Part shown: piece by piece, positions 8,461 to 17,200 of the stretch
Layout: every line of letters starts with the position of its first letter
Numbering within the stretch: the stretch's first letter is position 1
From: Ekhidna sp964289745
GTDB lineage: Bacteria > Bacteroidota > Bacteroidia > Cytophagales > Cyclobacteriaceae
Direction of reading: 5' to 3'
Assembly: GCA_964289745.1 (NCBI GenBank)
Contig: CAXYMM010000002.1
Coordinates: 372,001-436,000 of the forward strand
DNA length: 64,000 nt
Translations under genes and position numbers: made by a program
Notes under the pieces: model-generated
The model's database searches: none
Seen by the model: the letters and a program-made list of their open reading frames with translations, nothing else
What the model was told of the DNA's origin: nothing

Positions 8461-9081
8461 ATGAAATTATTAAGAAATCATCATCCATGCATTAGGTTTC
8501 CGATTAAAATATTTCTTAGTGTTCTTGCGCTATCATTTGTATCATGTGTTAACTCACAAATCATTCGAGAATCAGAACTGCTGCGAAGAATGGACAAAGG
8601 AGTTGAGCTGATGGCACTTGGAAAATACGATAGTGCTCAGTTGCTATTTCAATCGGTTCTTCAAAACATAGAAAAAATTCCATCGGATATGGCCTACTTC
8701 TTCGGCAGGAATAGCTACCACCTTGGAAAATATAAGCAGTCTATAAACTGGTTAAATAAGTATATCCAACTAAAAGGAACAAAGGGAAGGTTCTATGAAA
8801 CAGCTATCCGCTACCTTCAGTTTGCAGAGGATGAGTACCTAAGAATTGAAAGATCGCGCGCTAAACAAGTGCGGGTGGATTTAGAAAGTGCAGAATATGA
8901 CTGTGGTGGACTCGAAAAAATGCTATGTCCTGTTTGTCACGGATCAGGGGTTGTGATTCATATGGGTTTATTTAATAGCGTATATAAAATATGCCCCTAC
9001 TCGCTTGGAGAGGGATATTTATCTTGCGATGAATTCAATTTGTTTATGAGTGGCGATATGGATCCCAAAATCAAAAACTAA
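8461..9081 (+). CDS. TPR lipoprotein with a DnaJ-like zinc-finger motif
   Basis: The 206-residue protein has an N-terminal export signal ending in a lipobox-like SFVSC at about residue 29, then TPR-like helices (KGVELMALGKYDSAQLLFQS; HLGKYKQSINWLNKYI). Near residue 158 it has CPVCHGSG, the CxxCxGxG repeat of DnaJ cysteine-rich domains, and near 180 a second copy, CPYSLGEG, in which the second Cys is Ser. Whether metal is bound is uncertain. Function unknown; perhaps an envelope assembly factor (inference). Its stop overlaps the stop of nspC by four bases (CTAA, 9078-9081). Confidence 0.7.
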   Translation: MKLLRNHHPCIRFPIKIFLSVLALSFVSCVNSQIIRESELLRRMDKGVELMALGKYDSAQLLFQSVLQNIEKIPSDMAYFFGRNSYHLGKYKQSINWLNKYIQLKGTKGRFYETAIRYLQFAEDEYLRIERSRAKQVRVDLESAEYDCGGLEKMLCPVCHGSGVVIHMGLFNSVYKICPYSLGEGYLSCDEFNLFMSGDMDPKIKN

Positions 9082-10193
9082 GAAAGTCGATCTCTGAAAT
9101 CATCATAGCCAAAAGACTTGACCAGCTCAAACTCACCAGTTTTTCTCACAATCCCAATTGATGGATGACGAACACCATTAAAGGTAGAAGTTTTGACCAT
9201 GGTGTAATGAATCATGTCTTTGAAAGTGAGCTTATCTCCCAATTTTAAAGGTTTCTTAAACCAGTATTCTTCAAGGAAATCTCCTGCCAGGCAACTCACT
9301 CCTCCTAATTGGTAGGCAAACCACCCATGAACTTTTTTTTCGGATCCTTCCGCTATTTGAGGTCTATAGGGCATTTCCAAGCAATCGGGCATATGACACG
9401 TAAAGGAGCCATCAAATATGGCAGTTTTTTTACCACCATTCTCAACAATATCCAACACTGTTGTATGAAGGTCTCCAACCTGCCATGCAAATGCACTACC
9501 TGGTTCCAGATAAATTTTTAGTTGGTGTTTGGTTTTAAAGGCTTTTAGAATAGAGATTAAATGCTTAATATCATACCCCTCTTTTGTCATCAGGTGGCCT
9601 CCTCCCATATTGATCCACTTGAGTTGAGGGATGAAAGAACCAAACTTTGATTCAAATGCCCTCAAAACATTTGCTAGTGCATAGGATGTTGATTCACACA
9701 AAACGTGAAAATGAAGGCCTTCAATGCGATGGGGTAATTCTTCCAAGTTGGGAGAAGTAATACCAAGTCTGGACGTAGCTCTAGAAGGGTTATAGCGTTC
9801 TGTCTCCACATCAGACCACACTGGATTAACACGAAGCCCCACACTCACATCCTTGGGTACGTGTTCGATGAAGCGATCATATTGAGAAATCGAATTAAAA
9901 GTTATATGCGAGGATTGCTGTGCTATAGCATCAAACTCATTAGCATCGTAGGCCACACAATATGAATGCGCCTTTGCTTTCATTTCTTCACTACATAGTT
10001 TCACCTCGTTGAGTGAACTGGCAGTAGCAGTATTAATATATTGTTTTAACAGAGGAAAGACACTCCACATCGAAAATCCCTTAAAGGCTAGAATAATGTC
10101 GATTTCAGCTTCTTTTTGAACCCTATCAATAATTTTGAGATTTTGAATTAACTTCTCTTCCTCTAGTACGAAACATGGAGATGGAATATTCAC
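9078..10193 (-). CDS. nspC: Carboxynorspermidine/carboxyspermidine decarboxylase
   Basis: This PLP enzyme of the alanine racemase fold removes CO2 from carboxyspermidine or carboxynorspermidine, the last step of the alternative polyamine route. The 371-residue protein shows the PLP-Lys region AFKGFSMWSVFP near residue 38, the TASSLNEVKL segment, GLHFHVLCE, the glycine-rich INMGGGH phosphate loop, and the DGSFTCHMPDCLE and QLGGVSCLAGDF blocks typical of NspC. It lies eight bases downstream of the dehydrogenase that makes its substrate, so the two form an operon. Confidence 0.93.
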   Translation of the reverse strand: MNIPSPCFVLEEEKLIQNLKIIDRVQKEAEIDIILAFKGFSMWSVFPLLKQYINTATASSLNEVKLCSEEMKAKAHSYCVAYDANEFDAIAQQSSHITFNSISQYDRFIEHVPKDVSVGLRVNPVWSDVETERYNPSRATSRLGITSPNLEELPHRIEGLHFHVLCESTSYALANVLRAFESKFGSFIPQLKWINMGGGHLMTKEGYDIKHLISILKAFKTKHQLKIYLEPGSAFAWQVGDLHTTVLDIVENGGKKTAIFDGSFTCHMPDCLEMPYRPQIAEGSEKKVHGWFAYQLGGVSCLAGDFLEEYWFKKPLKLGDKLTFKDMIHYTMVKTSTFNGVRHPSIGIVRKTGEFELVKSFGYDDFRDRLS

Positions 10194-10201
10194 TGAATTT
10201 C

Positions 10202-11410
10202 TTAATTATCCATCTCCAAATCAATATTGTGCTTTTCCTGCCATGCTAGTCCAGAGGATGCGAGCTTCTCAAGAAATGGATTTGAATCAAATTCTTCTAC
10301 ATTGAAAACCCCATTACCAGCCCACTTGCCCGTTAATATCATATATGCGCCTGTCATAGCAGGAACTCCCGTTGTGTAAGAAACACCTTGTGCGCCTGTC
10401 TCATTGAAAGCATCTTTGTGGCTACAGTTATTCCATATATAAAAGGTCTTTTCTTCCCCATCTTTAATTCCCATTATCCTACAGCCAATAGACGTTTCAC
10501 CATCATAGTATTCACCCAGATCTTCAGGATTTGGCAACACCGCTTTCAAAAACTGAAGGGGTACAATTTCGCTTCCTTCGAATTGAATAGGTTTAATTGA
10601 AGCCATACCTATATTTTCAATCACTCTCAAATGGGTTAGGTATTCTTCACCAAATGTCATCCAAAAGCGAGCTCTTTTGATAGTGGGGTAGTTCTTAACC
10701 AATGATTCTAATTCTTCATGATAAAGCAAATAGGAAGCTCTTTTTCCAATGTTGGGATAGTTCAAGACTTTTCTAAACTGAAAAGGTTCCGTTTCTATCC
10801 ATTTTCCATTCTCCCAATACTTCCCATTTTGGGTGATCTCACGAATGTTTATTTCTGGGTTAAAGTTGGTAGCAAAGGCCTTACCATGATCGCCTGCATT
10901 GCAGTCCACGATATCCAAATAATGGATTTCATCAAAAAAATACTGTGCCGCTCTGGAGGTAAAAACCCCGGTTACACCCGGATCAAAGCCACAACCCAAA
11001 ACCGCTAATAACTCGGCCTCTTTAAAACGATCCTGATAAGCCCACTGCCACTTATATTCAAATTTAGCTTCCTCGGGTGGCTCGTAGTTGGCAGTGTCCA
11101 GATAGTGAACCCTCGCTTCAAGGCATGCGTCCATTATCGCGAGGTCCTGATAGGGAAGTGCTACATTGATCACGAGCTTAGGTTTGTGTTTCCTGAATAA
11201 AGCGATAACCTGTTCGACCTGATCTGCATCAACCTGATCTGTTACAATCGTTACTCCGTAATCCCGCTGAATGTCTTTTGCAATAGCATCGCATTTAGAT
11301 AGCGTTCTGCTCGCTAAGACTATCTCGGTAAAGACATCCCTATTTTGGGAACATTTATAGGCTGTAACTCTGCCCACTCCTCCAGCACCAATGATTACAA
11401 TTTTGGACAT
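10202..11410 (-). CDS. Carboxynorspermidine/carboxyspermidine synthase (saccharopine dehydrogenase-like)
   Basis: The 402-residue protein is a saccharopine dehydrogenase family member with an NAD(P)-binding GAGGVGRVTAYKC loop right after the start. With nspC next door the likely reaction is reductive joining of aspartate semialdehyde to putrescine or diaminopropane, giving the carboxy-polyamine that NspC decarboxylates. I choose the ATG at 11410 (MSKIVIIGAGG) rather than the upstream ATG at 11431, because the shorter form gives the usual Rossmann start. The blocks LGCGFDPGVTGVFT and NCNAGDHGKAFATNF-like regions fit the carboxynorspermidine branch. Confidence 0.9.
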   Translation of the reverse strand: MSKIVIIGAGGVGRVTAYKCSQNRDVFTEIVLASRTLSKCDAIAKDIQRDYGVTIVTDQVDADQVEQVIALFRKHKPKLVINVALPYQDLAIMDACLEARVHYLDTANYEPPEEAKFEYKWQWAYQDRFKEAELLAVLGCGFDPGVTGVFTSRAAQYFFDEIHYLDIVDCNAGDHGKAFATNFNPEINIREITQNGKYWENGKWIETEPFQFRKVLNYPNIGKRASYLLYHEELESLVKNYPTIKRARFWMTFGEEYLTHLRVIENIGMASIKPIQFEGSEIVPLQFLKAVLPNPEDLGEYYDGETSIGCRIMGIKDGEEKTFYIWNNCSHKDAFNETGAQGVSYTTGVPAMTGAYMILTGKWAGNGVFNVEEFDSNPFLEKLASSGLAWQEKHNIDLEMDN

Positions 11411-11749
11411 GCAATAAAAGTTTGCAGTCAAATTTAGAGTGAAAGTTGTAAACCAAGAGCCGCCAGCCTTAATACGCCAATACCGTTAAAATAAGCCTAT
11501 TGAGCCATTTTTTATGCCAATGCAGGTTTGATGCAGGGGTTGATTTTCAGCAAAAAAACTAACCGAAAAGGGTAAGCTTCCCCTAATCGAGCGGTCAGTA
11601 GAAAATCTACCTTTGATAATAAATTTTTCATTGAATATGCTGAATGGAGATTATTATATAAATTAGAATTTTAGGGAAGTCCTTACTTTCGATGTTCCCT
11701 TTTTTAGATCAAAAAAATACTGAACGTCAACCCATTATATTTTATTCAT
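11411..11749. other. Divergent intergenic region
   Basis: About 340 AT-rich bases between two divergently read genes, so it should hold both promoters. I see no full TTG / TAnnTTTG pair. A weak hairpin (GGGAA / TTCCC followed by six T) lies around 11674-11706. No gene recognised. Confidence 0.4.
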
Positions 11750-12223
11750 ATGGCAACGATATATGATTTAGAAGTACTGACTATAGAGGGGTTATCTATC
11801 TCAATGGAGCAGTTTAAAGGAAAGAAAATGCTCATTGTAAATACGGCATCCAAGTGTGGGTTTACCCCTCAATACAAAGAGCTACAAAAGCTACACGAAA
11901 TGCACGGTGATCATACGGCGGTGCTTGGTTTTCCTTCAAACAATTTCATGTGGCAAGAACCAGGAGATAATAAAAAAATTGCCACCTTTTGTGAAAAAAA
12001 TTATGGAGTAACCTTCCAAATGTTTTCGAAAGTAAATGTGAAAGGGAGTAAAAAGCACCCACTCTTTAAGTGGCTTTCCAAAAAGGAATTGAATGGGTGG
12101 AATAGTAAGTCTCCGTCGTGGAATTTTTGTAAATATTTAGTGGACGAGACAGGCAAATTAGTGGCCTATTTCCCTTCTTCCGTAAAGCCAATGGACAGAA
12201 GAATCATGAAATATTTAGCTTAA
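11750..12223 (+). CDS. Glutathione peroxidase-like thiol peroxidase
   Basis: The 157-residue protein is a Cys-type member of the glutathione peroxidase family, which reduces peroxides; bacterial Cys forms usually take electrons from thioredoxin. The peroxidatic Cys lies in NTASKCGFTPQY (near residue 36), the Gln in WQEPG (near 69), and Trp-Asn in the SWNFCKYLVD block. A second Cys in ATFCEKNYGVTF sits where the resolving Cys of thioredoxin-dependent members is found. The usual FPCNQF block reads FPSNNF. No signal peptide, so it acts in the cytoplasm. Confidence 0.88.
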   Translation: MATIYDLEVLTIEGLSISMEQFKGKKMLIVNTASKCGFTPQYKELQKLHEMHGDHTAVLGFPSNNFMWQEPGDNKKIATFCEKNYGVTFQMFSKVNVKGSKKHPLFKWLSKKELNGWNSKSPSWNFCKYLVDETGKLVAYFPSSVKPMDRRIMKYLA

Positions 12224-12489
12224 CCAAGAAGACCATTTGGCATTAAATAAGTGAAGCCATTGAGTGTAGCGACTGGATGAAGTTATTTTCCTATGGGAAA
12301 GATATGAAATAAGTGATCAAAAACGGCTTGGCGATCCCTTTTAAGCCCGCTCATCAAAAAAATCTTTTTTTTTAAATTTTTTTGCAAATACGATCCAGTA
12401 CCCTTAGTCCTGTGTTTCAATAAATTATTTAATTAAAACCAAAATCCAGATGAAAAATCTTAATACAGCAAAAAGCGAAATGAAAAATT
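12224..12489. other. Intergenic region before the first PKD/LRR gene
   Basis: AT-rich spacer with long A and T runs. Three ATG codons at 12450, 12480 and 12498, all in one frame, probably mark the original start of the next gene (see that entry). No terminator of good quality was seen. Confidence 0.4.
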
Positions 12490-13899
12490 TTGAATTTATG
12501 GATAATCAAATCAAATCAAAAAATCCTTCTACTCGCCACTCTTTGCACCGCCGCAGTCTTATGGGGTTGCAAGGGCGATGATCTAGTTCAACCGGTCGAT
12601 ACGAAAGTAGTCGCCGACTTTACCTTTACCAAAGGCACAGCAGGGGCGGTAACCTTTAAAAACGCTTCTAAAAACGCCACCAGCTACGCATGGGACTTTG
12701 GCGATGGCGAAAAAGCCACCGAAGAAAACCCCACCCATACCTACGCTAAAAATGACACCTACATCGTAAAGCTGATCGCTACGAATGCAGGCGGCTCGGC
12801 GGATAAAACGGCAACGGTAACCATCGATAATACAGTAACTACAGCACCCATTACCATCGACATAGCGGATCTGACTCAATTGGTGCTGCCGAAAAACAGC
12901 CCTAGCGGCGTGGTTATTGGGAAGCTGGCGGCGACCGTAGCCAATACCGATGAAACGCCCGTTTATTCGATTACGAGCCAAAACCCGGCGGGTGTCCTTG
13001 GTTTAGACGGAAATAAAATGATGCTGGTCGATACAAGCGCAGTTGATTATGCGACCAATACAGAACTCACGGGCGAAATTCAAGCGACAGCAGGGAGCGC
13101 AACGGCTACGGCAACGTTTACCATTTCCATAACGGACGGTGCGGGAATTTACATCCCCGATGCCAAATTCAAAGCGGTATTACTCAAGAATACAGCCCTC
13201 AACACCGATGGAGATCAGGAAATCTCCGTAGCGGAGGCTCAAGCATATACAGGAACAATTAGTGGAAATAAACAAGGCATTACCGACGCTACCGGAATTG
13301 AATATTTTACAAAGGTTACTAAGCTTGCGCTCTCTGAAAATTACTTAACAGACATAGATGTTTCTAACAATACCGCACTTGATGAGCTTAATTTATTTGC
13401 AAACAAATTAACAGCCATCGATGTTTCTAAAAACACAGCACTTTCAATCCTTGACTTATATAGAAATAAGTTAACTGACATCGATGTTTCTCAAAACACA
13501 ATACTTTCTAATCTTAATTTAAGTGGCAATTTATTCACATCAATAGATGTTTCTAACAATACAGAACTCACAGTCTTTTTGATAAGTAATAATAATTTAA
13601 CAGACATAGATGTTTCTAGCGCCATATATCTTCTTTGGGTTGATTTAAGTGGCAATCAATTAACAGCCATCGATGTTTCTCAAAACAACATAACACTTAA
13701 TAGACTTTTTTTAAATAACAATGCCTTAACAAAGGTTAATCTAGCGAATGGCCAAACCAATGCGATTACTGTTTTAGACTTGACAGATAATCCTAATCTA
13801 ACCTGTGTGCAAGTAGATGATCCCACAAATATCCCATCGGCGTGGGATGGGAAATACGATAAAGACAAAGTAACCTTTCAAACAGATGCATGTCCGTGA
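12490..13899 (+). CDS. PKD / cadherin-like / leucine-rich-repeat lipoprotein (start disrupted)
   Basis: From the TTG at 12490 the frame gives 469 residues: a hydrophobic signal ending in WGC (Cys 27), one PKD domain (about 40-113, with WDFGDG), a cadherin-like domain (about 118-215), an EF-hand-like NTDGDQEISVAEAQ loop and about seven 21-residue leucine-rich repeats (LTDIDVSNNTALDELNL type). It should be a surface lipoprotein with a binding role. No ATG lies in this frame near the start. Deleting one A from the A6 run at 12518-12523 joins it to ATG 12450/12480/12498 and gives a normal signal peptide (MDNQIKSKILLLATLCTAAV). The gene may therefore be off, slippage-controlled or mis-sequenced. 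Confidence 0.75.
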   Translation: MNLWIIKSNQKILLLATLCTAAVLWGCKGDDLVQPVDTKVVADFTFTKGTAGAVTFKNASKNATSYAWDFGDGEKATEENPTHTYAKNDTYIVKLIATNAGGSADKTATVTIDNTVTTAPITIDIADLTQLVLPKNSPSGVVIGKLAATVANTDETPVYSITSQNPAGVLGLDGNKMMLVDTSAVDYATNTELTGEIQATAGSATATATFTISITDGAGIYIPDAKFKAVLLKNTALNTDGDQEISVAEAQAYTGTISGNKQGITDATGIEYFTKVTKLALSENYLTDIDVSNNTALDELNLFANKLTAIDVSKNTALSILDLYRNKLTDIDVSQNTILSNLNLSGNLFTSIDVSNNTELTVFLISNNNLTDIDVSSAIYLLWVDLSGNQLTAIDVSQNNITLNRLFLNNNALTKVNLANGQTNAITVLDLTDNPNLTCVQVDDPTNIPSAWDGKYDKDKVTFQTDACP

Positions 13900-13909
13900 A
13901 AGAATGCAT

Positions 13910-13951
13910 CACCGCCTAGGCTTCGTAGAATGGGGTCTGGGCGGTGTTTTT
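13910..13951 (+). terminator. Terminator-like hairpin after the first PKD/LRR gene
   Basis: CACCGCC (13910-13916) pairs with GGCGGTG (13940-13946) and is followed by five T. The loop is long (23 bases), so the confidence is moderate. Confidence 0.6.
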
Positions 13952-14229
13952 CCCTAAGACGGCGCAGCGATTCTATCTAGAGCGTACAGAAAAGGGCGGG
14001 TGGTAAGAAAGTGGTTCAGCTTAGGGGAGTCCTTTAGCGCTGGGCTGTAGGAAGGTTTGGGGCAGAATGGCTCATTATCTCAGTCTCAGGTCATTCTTGC
14101 TGACTCAGCCACTCGATTTTATTGTTTATTTTAAGAAAAAAAATAAATTTTTGTTAAATATGTTTGGAAGTACGATTTAATGCGATTATTTTTGTTTTTT
14201 GTTCTTAATTCTATAAAATTTAAAATATT
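13952..14229. other. Intergenic region containing one copy of a duplicated flank
   Basis: The stretch 14043-14127 is clearly related to 18205-18290 behind the second PKD/LRR gene (shared blocks GCTGTAGGA, CATTCT, GCTGACT, TTTATTGTTT). No coding frame was recognised. Confidence 0.6.
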
Positions 14230-14274
14230 ATTAAGAATCTTATAACGATAAGAATCAAATCTAAAGCCTTATTA

Positions 14275-17200
14275 ATGGCTACGCTATGCGCCATCGCAGT
14301 CTTATTGAGTTGCGATAAGGACGATATAACTAAGGAGCCAGACGCTGATCCAGGTATCCCTCAAGTAGTTGCCAACTTTACATTTGAGTCTGGCACAGAA
14401 GGTGTTGTAACCTTTAAAAACACTTCAGAAAATGCGACCAGTTACGCTTGGGATTTTGGAGATGGAAACAAGTCAATAAGGGCAAATCCAATACATACAT
14501 TCGCTAAGGACAGCACCTATATGGTAAGACTTACTGCTACGAATGCAGGTGGTTCGGATAATAAAACAGCAACGTTGATCATTACACCAAAAGGAAAAAG
14601 CATCCAGGTAATAGCGAATTTTACATTCAGGTTAGGTGCGGAAGGTGCTGTAATCTTTAATAATACTTCAAAGAATGCGACCGATTACGTTTGGGACTTC
14701 GGAGATGGAAGTAAATCAACAGAAGAAAACCCTACACACATGTACGCTAAGGACAGCACCTATACGGTAAAGTTCACCGCTACGAATGCAGGCGAATCGG
14801 CTGATACGACGGCAATCATTTCACTAGACAAATTAAGTAGCCAGTTAATTGCCGACTTTACATTCAAGTTAGGCACAGAAGGGGCTGTAATTTTTACAAA
14901 CACTTCAAAGAATGCGACCGATTACGCTTGGGACTTTGGAGATGGAAACAAATCAAATGCTCAAGATACTACCCATATATTCGTTGAGAATAAAGATTAT
15001 GCGGTAAAGCTCACCGCTACGGATAGCGCAGGCGAATCAGCTGATACAACCAAAATTATTACCATTACTAACGCACTGCCGATTGTCGCCTTTAAATTTA
15101 AACTTATTGAAGACCCACAAAAACTAGGTGTTACTGTCATCTTTGAAAATACTTCTGAAAATGTGACCCGTCTTGAATGGGATTTTGGAGATGGAAACAA
15201 ATCAACAGACGAAAACCCAACACATATCTACACACAAAATGGAGATTTTGATGTAACGCTCACCGCTACGAATAGAGGCGGATCGGCTGATACAACGCAA
15301 ACGGTGACCATTAAACAAAAAGGAGCAGGCATCCAGGTAATTGCCGACTTTAGCTTTACTCAGGCTTCCGGAAGGGATATAATCTTCACGAACACTTCTA
15401 AGAATGCAACCAGTTACACTTGGGATTTTGGAGATGGAAACACCTCAACAGATGCAAGTCCAACACATACCTATACATTCAAGGGAAATTTTGATGTAAC
15501 GCTCACCGCTACGAACAGTGCGGGCATATCAGCTAATACAACACAAACGGTTACCATTGTATTTCTACCCACTTCTCGCTTTAGATTTATCCAAAGTCCG
15601 GGGGGGGTTGTAGCTTTTCAAAATCGTTCTTCAAATGCGTCTAGTTTTGAATGGGATTTTGGAGATGGAAACACTTCAACAGATCCAATTCCAACACATA
15701 CTTACACTCAAAACGGAGTTTTTGATGTAACGTTCATTGCCAAGAATAGTGCGGGCGAATCAGCTAGTTCCACGCAAACGGTGACCATTGTCTTAGCCCC
15801 CGTTTCTGATTTTAGCTTTAGCATAGCTTCAGGAGGGGTTGTAACCTTCACGAACACTTCTACAAATGCGGCCGGTTACACATGGGACTTTGGAGATGGA
15901 AACACTTCCACAGCAACAAGTCCAACCCATACCTACACCCAAAGTGGAGATTTTGATGTAAAGCTCACCGCTAGGAACAGTGCGGGCGGATCAGATGTAT
16001 CGACGCAAAAGGTTGCTATTGTATTAGCCCCCGTTTCTGATTTTAGCTTTAGCATAGCCTCAGGAGGGGTTGTAACCTTTACAAACACTTCTTTAAATGC
16101 GACCGGTTACACATGGGACTTTGGAGATGGAAGCGCTACTTCCACAGCAACAAGTCCAACCCATACCTTCACGCAAAACGGAGCGTACGATGTAACACTT
16201 ACTGCTGGAAACAGTGCGGGCGCATCAGTTAATTCCACGCAAACGGTGACCATTGTCTTAGCCCCCGTTTCTGATTTTAGCTTTAGCATAGCTTCAGGAG
16301 GGGTTGTAACCTTCACGAACACTTCTACAAATGCGACCGGTTACACATGGGACTTTGGAGATGGAAACACTTCCACAGCAACAAGCCCAACCCATACCTA
16401 CACCCAAAGCGGAGCGTATGATGTAACACTCACTGCTACGAATGGTGCGGGCGTATCAGTTAATTCCATGCAAAGGGTTGCCATTGTATTAGCCCCCGTT
16501 TCTGATTTTAGCTTTAGTATAGCTTCAGGAGGGGTTGTAACCTTCACGAACACTTCTACAAATGCGACTGGTTACACGTGGGACTTTGGAGATGGAAGCG
16601 CTACTTCAACAGCAGCAAATCCAACCCATACCTACACGCAAAACGGGGCGTATGACGTAACGCTTACCGCTAGGAACAGTGCGGGCGGATCAGATGTATC
16701 GACGCAAAAGGTTGCTATTGTCTTAGCCCCCGTTTCTGATTTTAGCTTTAGCATAGCCTCAGGAGGGGTTGTAACCTTTACAAACACTTCTACAAATGCG
16801 ACTGGTTACACGTGGGACTTTGGAGATGGAAGCGCTACTTCAACAGATGCAAGTCCAACCCATACCTACACTCAAAATGGAGCGTATGACGTAACGCTCA
16901 CCGCTAGGAACAGTACGGGCGCATCAGTTAATTCCACGCAAACGGTGACCATTGTCTTAGCCCCCGTTTCTGATTTTACCTTTAGCATAGCCTCAGGAGG
17001 GGTTGTAACCTTCACGAACACTTCTACAAATGCGACCGGTTACACATGGGACTTTGGAGATGGAAGCGCTACTTCCACAGCAACAAGTCCAACCCATACC
17101 TTCACGCAAAACGGAGCGTACGATGTAACACTTACTGCTAGGAACGGTGTGGGCGCGTTAGCTAATACCACGCAAACGGTGACCATCAGTAATGCATTCA

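Noticed and set aside
12450..12580. Separate small gene starting at ATG 12450
   Set aside because: Its product is only the mis-framed start of the PKD/LRR gene and ends after about 43 codons.
15796..17190. CRISPR-like regular repeats
   Set aside because: Units are over 230 bp, code for PKD domains in one frame and have no spacers.
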